Origin: Nocardioides furvisabuli
Lineage (GTDB): Bacteria > Actinomycetota > Actinomycetes > Propionibacteriales > Nocardioidaceae
Assembly: GCF_021083185.1 (NCBI RefSeq)
Contig: NZ_JAIGQB010000001.1
Span: 496,001-560,000, forward strand
DNA length: 64,000 nucleotides
Direction of reading: 5' to 3'
Shown here in pieces: positions 27,404 to 36,135 of the stretch. The notes beneath the pieces were generated by a model, which saw only the letters and a program-made list of their open reading frames with translations, was not told the DNA's origin and ran no database searches. Positions within the stretch are counted from its first letter, which is position 1, and each line of letters starts with the position of its first letter. The translations under genes and the position numbers were made by a program.

Positions 27404-28042
27404 ATGACGATCATCGGCCTCCCCGCCCGGACCCGTCCCCGCTACGGTGTAGCCGTGGTGGGAGGAGCAGCAGCCCTGGAGGACGCACCCGAGGAGTCCG
27501 TCGAGGCCCTTGCCGTGCGCTTCCGGGCCGGGCACGAGGCAGCCCTCGGCGAGGTCTACGACCGGTGGTCGTCCCTGGTCCACTCCTACGCACTGCGCGC
27601 CCTGCAGGACACCCAGGACGCCGAGGACGTCACACAGCACGTCTTCGTCGCCGCGTGGCAGGGCCGCGAGAAGATGACTCCCGGCCCGCACACGTTCCCG
27701 GCCTGGCTGATCGGCATCGCGCGGCACAAGATCTCCGACGCCCGCGCCGCCCGTGCCCGCGACGTACGCCGCATCGAGGCCGTGGCGGCGGTCACCCCAT
27801 CCGCCGAGGTGGTCGGCACCGAAGACGTCATGGAGCCCGACCGGCTCGTCGTCCGCCAGGCGGTCGACGAGATGGGAGAGCCGCGCCGCACCATCATGCT
27901 CCTCGCCTTCTGGCAGGACCTCACCCACGTCGACATCGCCGCGACCACCGGCCTCCCGCTCGGGACGGTGAAGAGCCACGTGCGCCGCGGCCTGACCCAG
28001 CTCCACCACACGCTCGAGGAGGTGCGCCATGGCTCACGCTGA
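27404..28042 (+). CDS. ECF RNA polymerase sigma factor (SigK-like by context)
   Basis: 212 residues. ATG at 27404 follows a strong ribosome site (GGGAGGGGAGGT). The sigma-70 region 2 core includes DTQDAEDVTQHVFVAAW and region 4 ends in GLPLGTVKSHVRRGLTQL, the recognition helix. It should direct transcription of a small envelope-stress regulon. Its stop lies inside the following anti-sigma gene (14-base overlap), as in typical sigma/anti-sigma pairs. The neighbouring fasciclin gene argues for a SigK-like role; the subgroup assignment is inference. Confidence 0.93.
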   Translation: MTIIGLPARTRPRYGVAVVGGAAALEDAPEESVEALAVRFRAGHEAALGEVYDRWSSLVHSYALRALQDTQDAEDVTQHVFVAAWQGREKMTPGPHTFPAWLIGIARHKISDARAARARDVRRIEAVAAVTPSAEVVGTEDVMEPDRLVVRQAVDEMGEPRRTIMLLAFWQDLTHVDIAATTGLPLGTVKSHVRRGLTQLHHTLEEVRHGSR

Positions 28043-28772
28043 CATCGACGACCTCGCGGCCCTCGTCATCGAGCCGGCCGACGTGCCCGGTCCCGTACGC
28101 CGCCACGTGGGCGCCTGCGAGCGGTGCTCGGCCACCGTCGAGGCGCTGTCGACGACCAGGGGCGCGCTCGGTGCCGACCCCCTCGTCGCCCCGCCGCCCG
28201 AGCTGCGGGCGCGCGTGATGGCCGAGGCCCTGGGCCCGTCGACCGCAGCCGCGACCGAGACCGGGACCGGGGAGACGCCGCCAGGCGACCCGGTCCCGCT
28301 GGCGAGCCGACACCGTGGCGGCGTCCCTCTCTGGCTGGCGTCCGCAGCCGCCGTGACGGCGCTCGTGGCCGGGCTCGGTGTCGGGCGCATGTCCGTCGGC
28401 GAGCCGGAGGCCGCTCCGGTCGAGCCCGAGCCCACCGGCGCGGTGCTGGCCGCCACCCCCCTCACCGCCCTCGGCAGCGACGCCCCACGTGGTGCGGTCG
28501 AGGCGGTCAACGCCAGCGACGACGTCGTCACCGTGTCCGTGCGCGCGACCGAGCTCGGCGACGAGCCCGGCTACCACGAGGTGTGGCTGATCAACGTCGA
28601 CGGAGAGCGCATGGTCGCCCTGGGCATCCTGGCCCGCAGCGACAACGGCACCTTCGAGGTCCCGCGCCGCCTCATCGAGGATGGCTACCGGATCGTCGAC
28701 ATCTCGGTCGAGCCCGACGACGGCGACCCCACCCACTCGGGTGTGAGCCTCGCCCGCGGCGAGCTCGTCTGA
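28029..28772 (+). CDS. RskA-like transmembrane anti-sigma factor
   Basis: 247 residues. The cytoplasmic N-terminus carries a zinc anti-sigma motif (RRHVGACERCSAT; His-x3-Cys-x2-Cys). One membrane helix lies near residues 98-117 (WLASAAAVTALVAGLGVG), and the external C-terminal half resembles the RskA beta domain (GYHEVWLINVDGERMVALGIL). It is expected to hold the sigma factor at the membrane until released by proteolysis. It overlaps the sigma gene by 14 bases. Confidence 0.9.
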   Translation: MAHADIDDLAALVIEPADVPGPVRRHVGACERCSATVEALSTTRGALGADPLVAPPPELRARVMAEALGPSTAAATETGTGETPPGDPVPLASRHRGGVPLWLASAAAVTALVAGLGVGRMSVGEPEAAPVEPEPTGAVLAATPLTALGSDAPRGAVEAVNASDDVVTVSVRATELGDEPGYHEVWLINVDGERMVALGILARSDNGTFEVPRRLIEDGYRIVDISVEPDDGDPTHSGVSLARGELV

Positions 28773-28828
28773 GCGCACCGGCGCGACAGCTCCTCGACAT
28801 CGCCCGCGTGGGCGACTAGGAACGACCC

Positions 28829-30424
28829 ATGAGGTGGAGGTACGCGATCCTGGGCGGCACGGCCGTCGCGGGCGCCGCGACGGCCGTCCACGACCTGGTG
28901 CAGAAGAAGCACGCGATCCTGCGCAACTTCCCGGTGATCGGCCACGGCCGGTTCCTGGTGGAGAAGGTGGGCCCCGAGCTGCGCCAGTACATCGTCACCA
29001 GCAACGACGAGGAACGGCCCTTCAGCCGTGACCAGCGCCGCTGGGTCTACGCGAGCTCGAAGCTGGAGAACAACTACGTCGGCTTCGGCACCGACAACGA
29101 CGTCGAGCGCGTCGAGGGCTACCCCATCGTCAAGCACCGCACCTTCACCGGGCCCGGCGCGGCGACGATGCCGCACGCCCAGGAGGAGGTCGCCGTGCCG
29201 TGCGCGAAGGTGATGGGCGCGCCACGTGGGCGGACCCACGCCTTCCGGCCCGGCTCGGTGGTCAACATCTCCGGCATGAGCTTCGGGTCGCTGTCGGGCA
29301 AGGCGATCGAGTCGCTCAACAAGGGCGCGGCGCTGGCGGGCTGCCTGCAGAACACCGGTGAGGGTGCCCTGTCGCCGCACCACCGCCACGGCGGCGACGT
29401 GGTCTTCCAGATCGGCACCTCCTACTTCGGCTGCCGCGACGAGCACGGCCGCTTCGACATGGCGCGCCTGGTCGAGCTCGTCCAGTCGGCCCCCGTGCGC
29501 GCGATCGAGGTCAAGCTCAGCCAGGGCGCCAAGCCGGGGCTCGGAGGGATGCTGCCGGGGGAGAAGGTGAGCCGCGAGATCGCCGAGATCCGCGGCATCC
29601 CCGAGGGCGTGGACTGCGCTTCCCCGAGCCGACACGCGGTCTTCGGCGACGTCGACTCGATGCTCGACTTCGTCGAGTCGGTGGCCCAGGCGACCGGGCT
29701 GCCCGTCGGGATCAAGTCGGCCGTCGGCAACCTGACCATGTGGGACGAGCTCACCGAGGCGATGACGGCGGGTGGTCGTGGCGTCGACTTCGTCAACATC
29801 GACGGGGGCGAGGGCGGCACGGGTGCAGCCCCGATGATCTTCGCCGACTCGGTGGCCTACCCCTTCCGGATCGGCTTCGCCGAGGTCTACCGGCGCTTCG
29901 CGGAGGCGGGGCTGAGCGACGACGTGGTCTTCGTCGGCGCCGGCAAGCTCGGTGTCCCGGAGAACGCGGTCGTCGCCTTCGCGCTGGGGGTCGACATGGT
30001 CAACGTCGGGCGCGAGGCGATGTTGGCCATCGGGTGCATCCAGGCCCAGAAGTGCCACACCGACCACTGCCCGGTCGGGATCGCGACGCAGAACCCGCGC
30101 TACACCCGAGGCCTCGACGTGGGCCTGAAGAGCGTGCGCGCCGCCAACTACGTACGCTCCCTGCGACGCGACCTGCTGAAGGTGTCCGAGGCGGTCGGCG
30201 TCGTGCACCCCGGACTGATCGCACCCCGCGACATCGACCTCCTCGACGGCACCCGCACCGCCACGGCGCTGGGCCTGACCTACGGCTACGACCCCTCGTG
30301 GCCGCGGCTGGGCCCGCCCCTGGCGACGGAGATCGAGGCGATCATGGTCGCCCAGGACGGGACCCGTCCCGGCGTTGCCGACCCCAGCACAGGGCATCGC
30401 GGCGTCGCCGCGAGCGGCCGCTGA
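28829..30424 (+). CDS. Membrane-anchored FMN-binding glutamate synthase family protein
   Basis: 531 residues. A hydrophobic N-terminal segment (~5-20) is followed by the glutamate synthase (GltB central/FMN) barrel: NISGMSFGSLSGKAIESLNKG, VKLSQGAKPGLGG, FVNIDGGEGGTGAAP and the [3Fe-4S] Cys set GCIQAQKCHTDHCPVGIATQ. It lacks the glutaminase domain and is the stand-alone type whose physiological reaction is not settled; it may use free ammonia or act as an oxidoreductase. Its stop is three bases from the stop of the converging otsA gene. Confidence 0.9.
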   Translation: MRWRYAILGGTAVAGAATAVHDLVQKKHAILRNFPVIGHGRFLVEKVGPELRQYIVTSNDEERPFSRDQRRWVYASSKLENNYVGFGTDNDVERVEGYPIVKHRTFTGPGAATMPHAQEEVAVPCAKVMGAPRGRTHAFRPGSVVNISGMSFGSLSGKAIESLNKGAALAGCLQNTGEGALSPHHRHGGDVVFQIGTSYFGCRDEHGRFDMARLVELVQSAPVRAIEVKLSQGAKPGLGGMLPGEKVSREIAEIRGIPEGVDCASPSRHAVFGDVDSMLDFVESVAQATGLPVGIKSAVGNLTMWDELTEAMTAGGRGVDFVNIDGGEGGTGAAPMIFADSVAYPFRIGFAEVYRRFAEAGLSDDVVFVGAGKLGVPENAVVAFALGVDMVNVGREAMLAIGCIQAQKCHTDHCPVGIATQNPRYTRGLDVGLKSVRAANYVRSLRRDLLKVSEAVGVVHPGLIAPRDIDLLDGTRTATALGLTYGYDPSWPRLGPPLATEIEAIMVAQDGTRPGVADPSTGHRGVAASGR

Positions 30425-30427
30425 GGG

Positions 30428-31870
30428 TCACCCCGATCGTGGGCGGCGCACGCTCTTGTCGTGGTGGTCGGGCAGGCCGTCCAGCTCGCTGAGGAAGGAC
30501 TCGGCCCAGCGGGCCACGTCGTGCTGCACGACGGTCCTGCGCATCGCGCGCATCCGTCGCCCGGTCTCCTTCTCGCCCGCGGCGAAGGCCTCGAGCAGCG
30601 TGGCCTTCATGCCGTCGATGTCGTAGGGGTTGACCAGCCACGCCTGCCGCAGCTCGGCGGCGGCGCCGGCGAACTCCGACAGCACGAGCGCGCCGTCGTC
30701 CTCGAAGCGGCACGCGACGTACTCCTTGGCCACGAGGTTCATCCCGTCGCGGAAGGGCGTGACCACCATGATGTCGGCGGCGCGGTAGAGGGCGGCCATC
30801 TCCTCGCGGGGGTAGGAGGAGTGCATGTAGGAGATCGCCGGTCGGCCGATGCGGCCGTGGTCGCCGTTGATCCGCCCCACCAGCAGCTCGATCTCGTCGC
30901 GGAGGATGCGGTACTGCTCGACGCGCTCGCGCGAGGGCGTCGCCACCTGCACGAAGACGGCGTCCTCGAGGTCGAGCTTGCCGTCGCCCACGAGCTCGCC
31001 GAAGGCGCGAAGGCGGGAGTGGATGCCCTTGGTGTAGTCGAGGCGGTCGACGCCGAGGAAGATCCGGCGGGGGTTGCCCAGCGCCTCGCGGATCTCCGCG
31101 GCACGCTTCTCCACCGACTCCGAGCGCGCCAGCGCCTCGAAGCCTGCGGTGTCGATGGAGATCGGGAAGGCGGTCGCCTTCACCGGCCGGCCGTCGGGGA
31201 GGTAGATGGTGTCGCGATGGGTCTTGTGGCCCACCCGGCTGCGGACCAGGCGCACGAAGTTGGCGGCGGCACCCGGCAGCTGGAAGCCGATGAGGTCGGC
31301 TCCGAGCAGCCCTTCGAGGATCTGGCGGCGCCACGGCAGCTGGGAGAACAGCTCGGCCGGGGGGAACGGGATGTGGAGGTAGAAGCCGATGCGCAGGTCG
31401 GGGCGCTGGGTGCGCAGCATCTGCGGCACGAGCTGGAGCTGGTAGTCCTGGACCCAGACGGTGGCACCCTCCGCGGCGACCTCGGCGGCCCGGTCGGCGA
31501 AGCGCTGGTTGACCGTGACGTAGGAGTCCCACCACTCGCGGTGGAACTCCGGCTTGGCGATCACGTCGTGGTAGAGCGGCCAGAGCGTGCCGTTGGAGAA
31601 GCCTTCGTAGAACTCCTCGACCTCCTGCGCGCTCAGCACCACCGGGACCAGGGAGAGCCCGTCCTCCACGAACGGCTCGAACTCCTCGTCGTCGGCCGAG
31701 CCCGGCCAGCCGATCCACGCTCCGTCGTTGGCGCGGAGCACGGGCTCGAGCGCGGTCACCAGCCCGCCGGGGGAGGTGCGCCACGACGCGGTCCCGTCGG
31801 GGGCGACCACCCGGTCCACGGGGAGTCGGTTGGCCACGATGACGAGGTCGGCCTGCGGGGTGGGGCTCAC
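30428..31870 (-). CDS. otsA: Alpha,alpha-trehalose-phosphate synthase (UDP- or GDP-glucose)
   Basis: 480 residues. It makes trehalose 6-phosphate from nucleotide-glucose and glucose 6-phosphate. GT20 motifs: [56 protein letters not shown], and [14 protein letters not shown]. The GTG at 31870 has AGGGTGG upstream; a second GTG three codons earlier is possible. otsB lies about 1.1 kb away on the other strand, so the pathway is complete here though not an operon. Confidence 0.96.
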   Translation of the reverse strand: MSPTPQADLVIVANRLPVDRVVAPDGTASWRTSPGGLVTALEPVLRANDGAWIGWPGSADDEEFEPFVEDGLSLVPVVLSAQEVEEFYEGFSNGTLWPLYHDVIAKPEFHREWWDSYVTVNQRFADRAAEVAAEGATVWVQDYQLQLVPQMLRTQRPDLRIGFYLHIPFPPAELFSQLPWRRQILEGLLGADLIGFQLPGAAANFVRLVRSRVGHKTHRDTIYLPDGRPVKATAFPISIDTAGFEALARSESVEKRAAEIREALGNPRRIFLGVDRLDYTKGIHSRLRAFGELVGDGKLDLEDAVFVQVATPSRERVEQYRILRDEIELLVGRINGDHGRIGRPAISYMHSSYPREEMAALYRAADIMVVTPFRDGMNLVAKEYVACRFEDDGALVLSEFAGAAAELRQAWLVNPYDIDGMKATLLEAFAAGEKETGRRMRAMRRTVVQHDVARWAESFLSELDGLPDHHDKSVRRPRSG

Positions 31871-32002
31871 ACCGGCCACCCTAACGACGACCAGCGACGC
31901 CGGGATCACCCCGCGGTGTCGTCCTCGGGCCGCGCGTCCTCGCCGGCCCGGAACGCCTCCTACGAGCCGTCGGGTTTTGTCCAGACGACTCGCCGGAGGC
32001 GA

Positions 32003-32032
32003 ATGACATCGTTGTCGTTCGTCGCCTAGACT
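32003..32032 (+). promoter_or_regulatory. Candidate promoter of the DUF3263 gene
   Basis: ATGACA (32003-32008) and TAGACT (32027-32032) with an 18-base spacer lie about 50 bases before the ATG, within the 214-base divergent gap beside otsA. The rest of that gap shows nothing I recognise. Confidence 0.45.
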
Positions 32033-32084
32033 GACCACAGTCCGCCCGGCACGGGTGGGCGTGGGGTCGAGGAGGAGATGGCAG

Positions 32085-32378
32085 ATGGATGCCGCGAAGC
32101 ACATCGCAGCCGAGCAGGGGACTGCTGCCGGGCTGAGCCAGCGGGACCGCGAGATCCTCGAGTTCGAGCGGCACTGGTGGAAGTACGCCGGCGCCAAGGA
32201 GCAGGCCGTCCGCGAGAAGTTCGACATGTCCTCGACCCGCTACTACCAGGTGCTCAACGCCCTCATCGACCGTGCCGAGGCCCTCGAGGCCGACCCGCTG
32301 CTCGTCCGCCGCCTCCGGCGTCTGCGCGCCTCGCGCCAGCGCCAGCGCTCCGCCCGCCGCCTCGGCTTCGAGATCTGA
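32085..32378 (+). CDS. DUF3263 domain protein
   Basis: 97 residues. GGAGGAG at 32070-32076 decides the ATG at 32085. The core [24 protein letters not shown], quoted only in part in the family, and [14 protein letters not shown] match DUF3263, an actinobacterial family with a helix-turn-helix-like look; the C-terminus is very Arg-rich. It probably binds DNA, though function is unknown. A LytR_C gene follows after 44 bases, a common pairing in actinobacteria. Confidence 0.85.
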   Translation: MDAAKHIAAEQGTAAGLSQRDREILEFERHWWKYAGAKEQAVREKFDMSSTRYYQVLNALIDRAEALEADPLLVRRLRRLRASRQRQRSARRLGFEI

Positions 32379-32422
32379 CACCGCGAGACCTGTCCACTCA
32401 CTCACGATCGGCTTCCTTCCCC

Positions 32423-32956
32423 ATGGCCTTCTTCCCCAGTTCCGGCCGACTCCCGTCCCGCCGTCCCCGTGACGAGCGAGGCGTGGCCTTCCCCTCTCCG
32501 CTCGTGATGCTCTCGGTCCTCGCCGTCGCGATGGCCTCCATCACCTTCGTCGCCACCCGCGACCAGGCGCCCACCGAGCGCCGGGTCGAGACCGCCACCA
32601 TCGCCAGCGCCGAGCAGACGCCCAGCGCCGAGCCCACGGCGAAGCCCACGAAGGAGCCGAAGCCCGAGCCGCGCGTCAAGCGCGGCGAGGTCTACGTCGA
32701 GGTCTACAACAGCTCCGGGATCAAGGGCCTGGCCGCGAGCACGGCCGAGAAGGCCACCACCGTCGGCTGGGCGGTCGTCGGGGAGGACAACTGGTACGGC
32801 GTCGTCCCCACCACGACGGTCTACTTCCCCCCGCGGCTCAAGGCCGCCGGCAAGCAGCTCGCGCTCGACCTGGGCATCCGTCGGACCGCACCGGCTGTCG
32901 GTGAGATGAAGCGCGACCGCCTGACGATCATCCTCACCACCGACGACCCCCAGTAG
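32423..32956 (+). CDS. LytR C-terminal domain (LytR_C) membrane protein
   Basis: 177 residues. A basic N-terminus and one membrane helix (~28-46) lead to a Pro/Lys/Glu-rich stalk (~60-90) and a LytR_C domain starting GEVYVEVYNSSGIKGLA, with the typical VEVYNxxG motif. Such domains stand outside the membrane and are thought to work with LytR-CpsA-Psr cell-wall ligases. No catalytic LCP domain is present. The start lacks a good ribosome site, so an upstream in-frame start cannot be excluded. Confidence 0.85.
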   Translation: MAFFPSSGRLPSRRPRDERGVAFPSPLVMLSVLAVAMASITFVATRDQAPTERRVETATIASAEQTPSAEPTAKPTKEPKPEPRVKRGEVYVEVYNSSGIKGLAASTAEKATTVGWAVVGEDNWYGVVPTTTVYFPPRLKAAGKQLALDLGIRRTAPAVGEMKRDRLTIILTTDDPQ

Positions 32957-33011
32957 CCCGCTGCGGCGGGACGGTTCGCCGGCCCCCGCCGCCGCGTGGT
33001 TGGCTGGTGCC

Positions 33012-33842
33012 ATGGAGTTCACCTCCGACGACGCGCGCGCCCACTACGACGCCGTACGCGACGTCCTCTCCGGTGTGGTGGTCGGTCTCGACTTCGACGG
33101 CACCTTGTCCCCGGTGGTCGACGACCCCGAGGCGGCACGCCTGCACCCCGGTGCCCCCGGCGCGCTCCTCGAGCTCGCCGAGGCGGTCCGCGCCGTCGCG
33201 GTGATCACCGGCCGCCCCGCCCGGCAGGCGATCGCGATGGGCGACCTCGACGCCCTCGGCAACGTGATGCTCGACCGCGGCGCGGAGCTCTTCGTCTTCG
33301 GCCAGTACGGCAACGAGCGCTGGTCGGCGACCGAGCAGCGGATCCGCTCGCCGCGCCCCCCGGCGGGCCTGGCCAGCTTCGAGCGTGAGCTGACGTCGGT
33401 GCTGCGCGGCGCCGACGCCGCCGACGCCTTCATCGAGCAGAAGGGCCTCGCGGTCGCGGTCCACACCCGTCGGATGGCCGACCCGGCCGGTGCCTTCGCA
33501 CGCCTCGTCGCTCCGATCACCGACCTCGCCGGACGCCACCACCTGACCGTCGAGCCGGGCCGCAACGTCATCGAGGTGCGCTCGGGCGACATGCACAAGG
33601 GCCATGCGCTGCGCACCTTCGTGTCCGAGCAGGAGGCCGACGGAGTGATCTTCGGTGGTGACGACCTCGGCGACGTGGAGGCCTTCGAGGCCGTCCGCGA
33701 CCTGCGCGACGGCGGCCTGCCGGGCCTGGTCGTGTGCTCGGCGTCCACCGAGCAGCCCGGCCTCGTCGAGCTCGCCGACGTCGTCGTCGACGGCCCGGCC
33801 GGCGTGGTGGAGCTCCTCGGCGCACTGCTCTCCCGCCGCTGA
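33012..33842 (+). CDS. otsB: Trehalose-6-phosphate phosphatase
   Basis: 276 residues. A HAD-superfamily enzyme that dephosphorylates trehalose 6-phosphate made by OtsA. Motif I is GLDFDGTLSPVVDDP (nucleophile Asp); motif II lies in VAVITGRPA; GDMHKGHAL gives the conserved Lys; and motif IV is FGGDDLGDVEAFEA. The ATG at 33012 gives a normal N-terminus. The 3' flank leads into the promoter of the SAM-riboswitch gene. Confidence 0.95.
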   Translation: MEFTSDDARAHYDAVRDVLSGVVVGLDFDGTLSPVVDDPEAARLHPGAPGALLELAEAVRAVAVITGRPARQAIAMGDLDALGNVMLDRGAELFVFGQYGNERWSATEQRIRSPRPPAGLASFERELTSVLRGADAADAFIEQKGLAVAVHTRRMADPAGAFARLVAPITDLAGRHHLTVEPGRNVIEVRSGDMHKGHALRTFVSEQEADGVIFGGDDLGDVEAFEAVRDLRDGGLPGLVVCSASTEQPGLVELADVVVDGPAGVVELLGALLSRR

Positions 33843-33883
33843 CCGCAGGTCGGACCACCGCGATCCACATCGTGGACTCAGTG

Positions 33884-33912
33884 TGCGCATCGTGAGACGG
33901 CCCGCCTAGGGT
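33884..33912 (+). promoter_or_regulatory. Promoter of the SAM-riboswitch transcript
   Basis: TAGGGT (33907-33912) with TGCGCA 17 bases upstream. A start site 7-9 bases after the -10 would fall at 33919-33921, where riboswitch helix P1 begins, which supports the assignment. Confidence 0.55.
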
Positions 33913-33920
33913 TGACCTTG

Positions 33921-34056
33921 CTCATCACGAGGGACTGAGGGAACGGCCCGTAGAAGTCCCGGCAACCACCCATGAGCCTCCTGTCCGGACCCCGTCCGGC
34001 GGACATGGGAGCAGGTGCCAAATCCGACCCACGCGAGAGTCGCGGGGACAGATGAG
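33921..34056 (+). ncRNA. SAM-I (S-box) riboswitch
   Basis: P1 is CTCATC (33921-33926) with GATGAG (34051-34056). The core has GGCAACC (33961-33967) after a P2 arm closed by GGGACT/AGTCCC, and GGTGCCAAATCC (34014-34025), the most conserved S-box block. P3 is closed by CCCATG/CATGGG and P4 by CGCGA/TCGCG. The 3' strand of P1 runs directly into the ribosome site AGGAGG (34058-34063) of the ATG at 34069, so SAM binding should stabilise P1 and hinder translation. No terminator stem with a T-run is seen, favouring translational control. Confidence 0.94.
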
Positions 34057-34068
34057 GAGGAGGACTTC

Positions 34069-35340
34069 ATGAGCACCCTGTTGGACGAGAACACGACGCA
34101 CACGTTGCGCGAGGGTGCCTTCGGCCACGCCCGCGCCCTGGCCTGCCGAGAGTGCGGCCACGAGGTCGCCCTCGGCCCCTCGTACGCCTGTCCGGAGTGC
34201 TTCGGCCCCCTCGAGGTGGGCTACGACTTCCCGACCGTGACCCGCGAGGAGATCGCCGCGGGTCCGGCCAACATCTGGCGCTACAAGGCGCTGCTGCCGG
34301 TGCCCTCCGACATCGAGCAGAGCCCCAACACCGAGCCCGGCTTCACCCGGCTGCTGGAGGCGAGGAACCTCGCCCGCGAGCTGGGCATCGAGAAGCTGTG
34401 GGTGAAGGACGACTCCACCAACCCCACCAACTCCTTCAAGGACCGCGTCGTGGCCTGCGCCTTGAGCGCGGCCCGCGAGCTCGACGCCAAGGTCTTCGCC
34501 TGCCCCTCCACCGGCAACCTGGCCAACGCGGTCGCCGCGGCCGGCGCCCGCGCCGGCATGAAGACCGTCGTCTTCATCCCGAGCAACCTCGAGCAGCCCA
34601 AGCAGGTCAACTCCGCCGTCTACACCGACCGCCTCGTCGCGGTCGACGGCAACTACGACGACGTCAACAAGCTCGCCTCGGAGATCGCCGGCGAGGAGGA
34701 GGGCTGGGCGTTCGTCAACGTCAACGTCCGCCCCTTCTACGCCGAGGGCTCCAAGACGCTGGGCTACGAGATCGCCGAGCAGCTCGGCTGGCGCCTGCCC
34801 GACCAGGTCGTCATCCCGGTCGCGTCCGGCTCGCAGCTGACCAAGGTCGACAAGGCGTTCCGCGAGCTGGTCGCGCTGGGCCTCGTCGAGGACAAGCCCT
34901 ACCGGATCTTCGGCGCCCAGGCCACGGGCTGCTCGCCGGTCTCGGTGGCCTACAAGGCCGGCACGGATGCGATCCGCCCGGTGAAGCCGGACACCATCGC
35001 CAAGAGCCTCGCCATCGGCAACCCCGCCGACGGCATCTACGTCCTCGACGTGTGCCGTCGCTCCGGTGGCGCGGTGGAGGACATCACCGACGACGAGGTC
35101 CGCGACGCGATCGTCCTGCTCGCGCGCACCGAGGGCATCTTCACCGAGACCGCCGGCGGCACCACGGTGGGCGTGCTGAAGAAGCTCGTCGAGACCGGTC
35201 AGCTCGACACCTCGCTGGAGACCGTCGTCATCAACACCGGCCACGGGCTCAAGACCCTCGACGCGGTCTCCGACCGGGTCGGCGCCGCAGCCACCATCGC
35301 ACCCAGCTATGACGCCTTCGTCGCGGCTGGCATCGTCTGA
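34069..35340 (+). CDS. thrC: Threonine-synthase-like PLP enzyme with N-terminal zinc ribbon, under SAM riboswitch control
   Basis: 423 residues from the ATG at 34069. Residues ~25-50 form a zinc ribbon (ACRECGHEV and ACPECFGPL). The PLP Lys is in DSTNPTNSFKDRV, the phosphate loop in ACPSTGNLANAVAAA, and the C-terminal Ser/Thr region around TETAGGTTVGVLKKL. Threonine synthase turns O-phosphohomoserine into threonine. However, the SAM riboswitch and the downstream sulfur-carrier gene link it to methionine or homocysteine synthesis, so sulfuration of O-phosphohomoserine is an alternative (inference). No hom or thrB lies nearby. Confidence 0.85.
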   Translation: MSTLLDENTTHTLREGAFGHARALACRECGHEVALGPSYACPECFGPLEVGYDFPTVTREEIAAGPANIWRYKALLPVPSDIEQSPNTEPGFTRLLEARNLARELGIEKLWVKDDSTNPTNSFKDRVVACALSAARELDAKVFACPSTGNLANAVAAAGARAGMKTVVFIPSNLEQPKQVNSAVYTDRLVAVDGNYDDVNKLASEIAGEEEGWAFVNVNVRPFYAEGSKTLGYEIAEQLGWRLPDQVVIPVASGSQLTKVDKAFRELVALGLVEDKPYRIFGAQATGCSPVSVAYKAGTDAIRPVKPDTIAKSLAIGNPADGIYVLDVCRRSGGAVEDITDDEVRDAIVLLARTEGIFTETAGGTTVGVLKKLVETGQLDTSLETVVINTGHGLKTLDAVSDRVGAAATIAPSYDAFVAAGIV

Positions 35341-35354
35341 GAGGGAACACCAGC

Positions 35355-35630
35355 ATGAGCGTCTCGGTCCGCATCCCGACCATCCTGCGCACCTACACCG
35401 GCGGCCAGTCCGAGGTCAGCGCCGAGGGCGACACCCTCGCCGCGGTCCTCGACGACCTCGACGCGAGCTACGCCGGCATCAAGGGGCGCATTCTCGACGA
35501 GTCGGGTGCGCTGCGCCGGTTCGTCAACGTCTACGTCGGCAACGACGACGTGCGCTTCCTCGACGACCTCCAGACCGCGACCCCCGACGGGGTCCAGGTC
35601 TCGGTGATCCCGGCGGTCGCCGGCGGCTGA
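35355..35630 (+). CDS. MoaD/ThiS family sulfur-carrier protein
   Basis: 91 residues, a ubiquitin-like fold ending in VIPAVAGG. The C-terminal Gly-Gly is the site for adenylation and thiocarboxylation in ThiS/MoaD/CysO proteins. It starts 14 bases after the threonine-synthase-like gene and so lies in the same SAM-regulated transcript. Among known roles (thiamin, molybdopterin, cysteine via CysO, methionine via HcyS in Wolinella), the genetic context favours delivery of sulfide equivalents for homocysteine or methionine. No activating ThiF/MoeB-type or JAMM protease gene is in the window. Confidence 0.9.
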   Translation: MSVSVRIPTILRTYTGGQSEVSAEGDTLAAVLDDLDASYAGIKGRILDESGALRRFVNVYVGNDDVRFLDDLQTATPDGVQVSVIPAVAGG

Positions 35631-35637
35631 GCCGACC

Positions 35638-36135
35638 TCACGGGGCGCGTACGTCGACCACGGCGGCGTTGCCGCGCCCGTCGATGCGCACCTCCGCGAC
35701 GGCGCCGTCGCGCAGCAGGTCCTCGGTCTCGCGGGCGGTGTCCTGGGGCAGGAAGAGGCTCTCGATCCCGCACCTGATCTGCCACGAGCGGTCGTCGCAC
35801 GCCAGGTAGGGCCCGGTGTCCGGGCGCTCGCGGGTCCAGTCCGTGGCGACCCAGGTCCCGTCCTGCTCGGTGAGGGTGATGAAGACGTCACCCTGCTCGC
35901 CGTCGTCGAGCGCGCCCGGTCCCGGGTCGCCTGCGGACTGCGAGTCGTCGTGGCGCAGCCCGGGGTAGTCGAGGGCGACGTACGCCCCCCGGAAGGGGTC
36001 GATCGGATCGAGGGGGGCGACCTCGAGGAGGTAGGTGTCGCCGGTGAGGCGGGCGGAGAGCTGGGGGCCCACTGCGACGCCGGCCAGGACGAGCTGGCTG
36101 ACGGCGATGACGCCGGTGACGAGGACGTGCTTCAT
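35638..36135 (-). CDS. GDYXXLXY domain protein
   Basis: 165 residues. An N-terminal membrane segment (~5-22) and the stretch DPFRGAYVALDYPGLR, close to the GDYXXLXY signature that names the family. These proteins occur beside DUF2157/DUF4401 membrane proteins, as here: the ATG overlaps the stop of the DUF2157 gene by four bases (36132-36135). Function unknown; probably a periplasmic or membrane accessory. Confidence 0.85.
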   Translation of the reverse strand: MKHVLVTGVIAVSQLVLAGVAVGPQLSARLTGDTYLLEVAPLDPIDPFRGAYVALDYPGLRHDDSQSAGDPGPGALDDGEQGDVFITLTEQDGTWVATDWTRERPDTGPYLACDDRSWQIRCGIESLFLPQDTARETEDLLRDGAVAEVRIDGRGNAAVVDVRAP

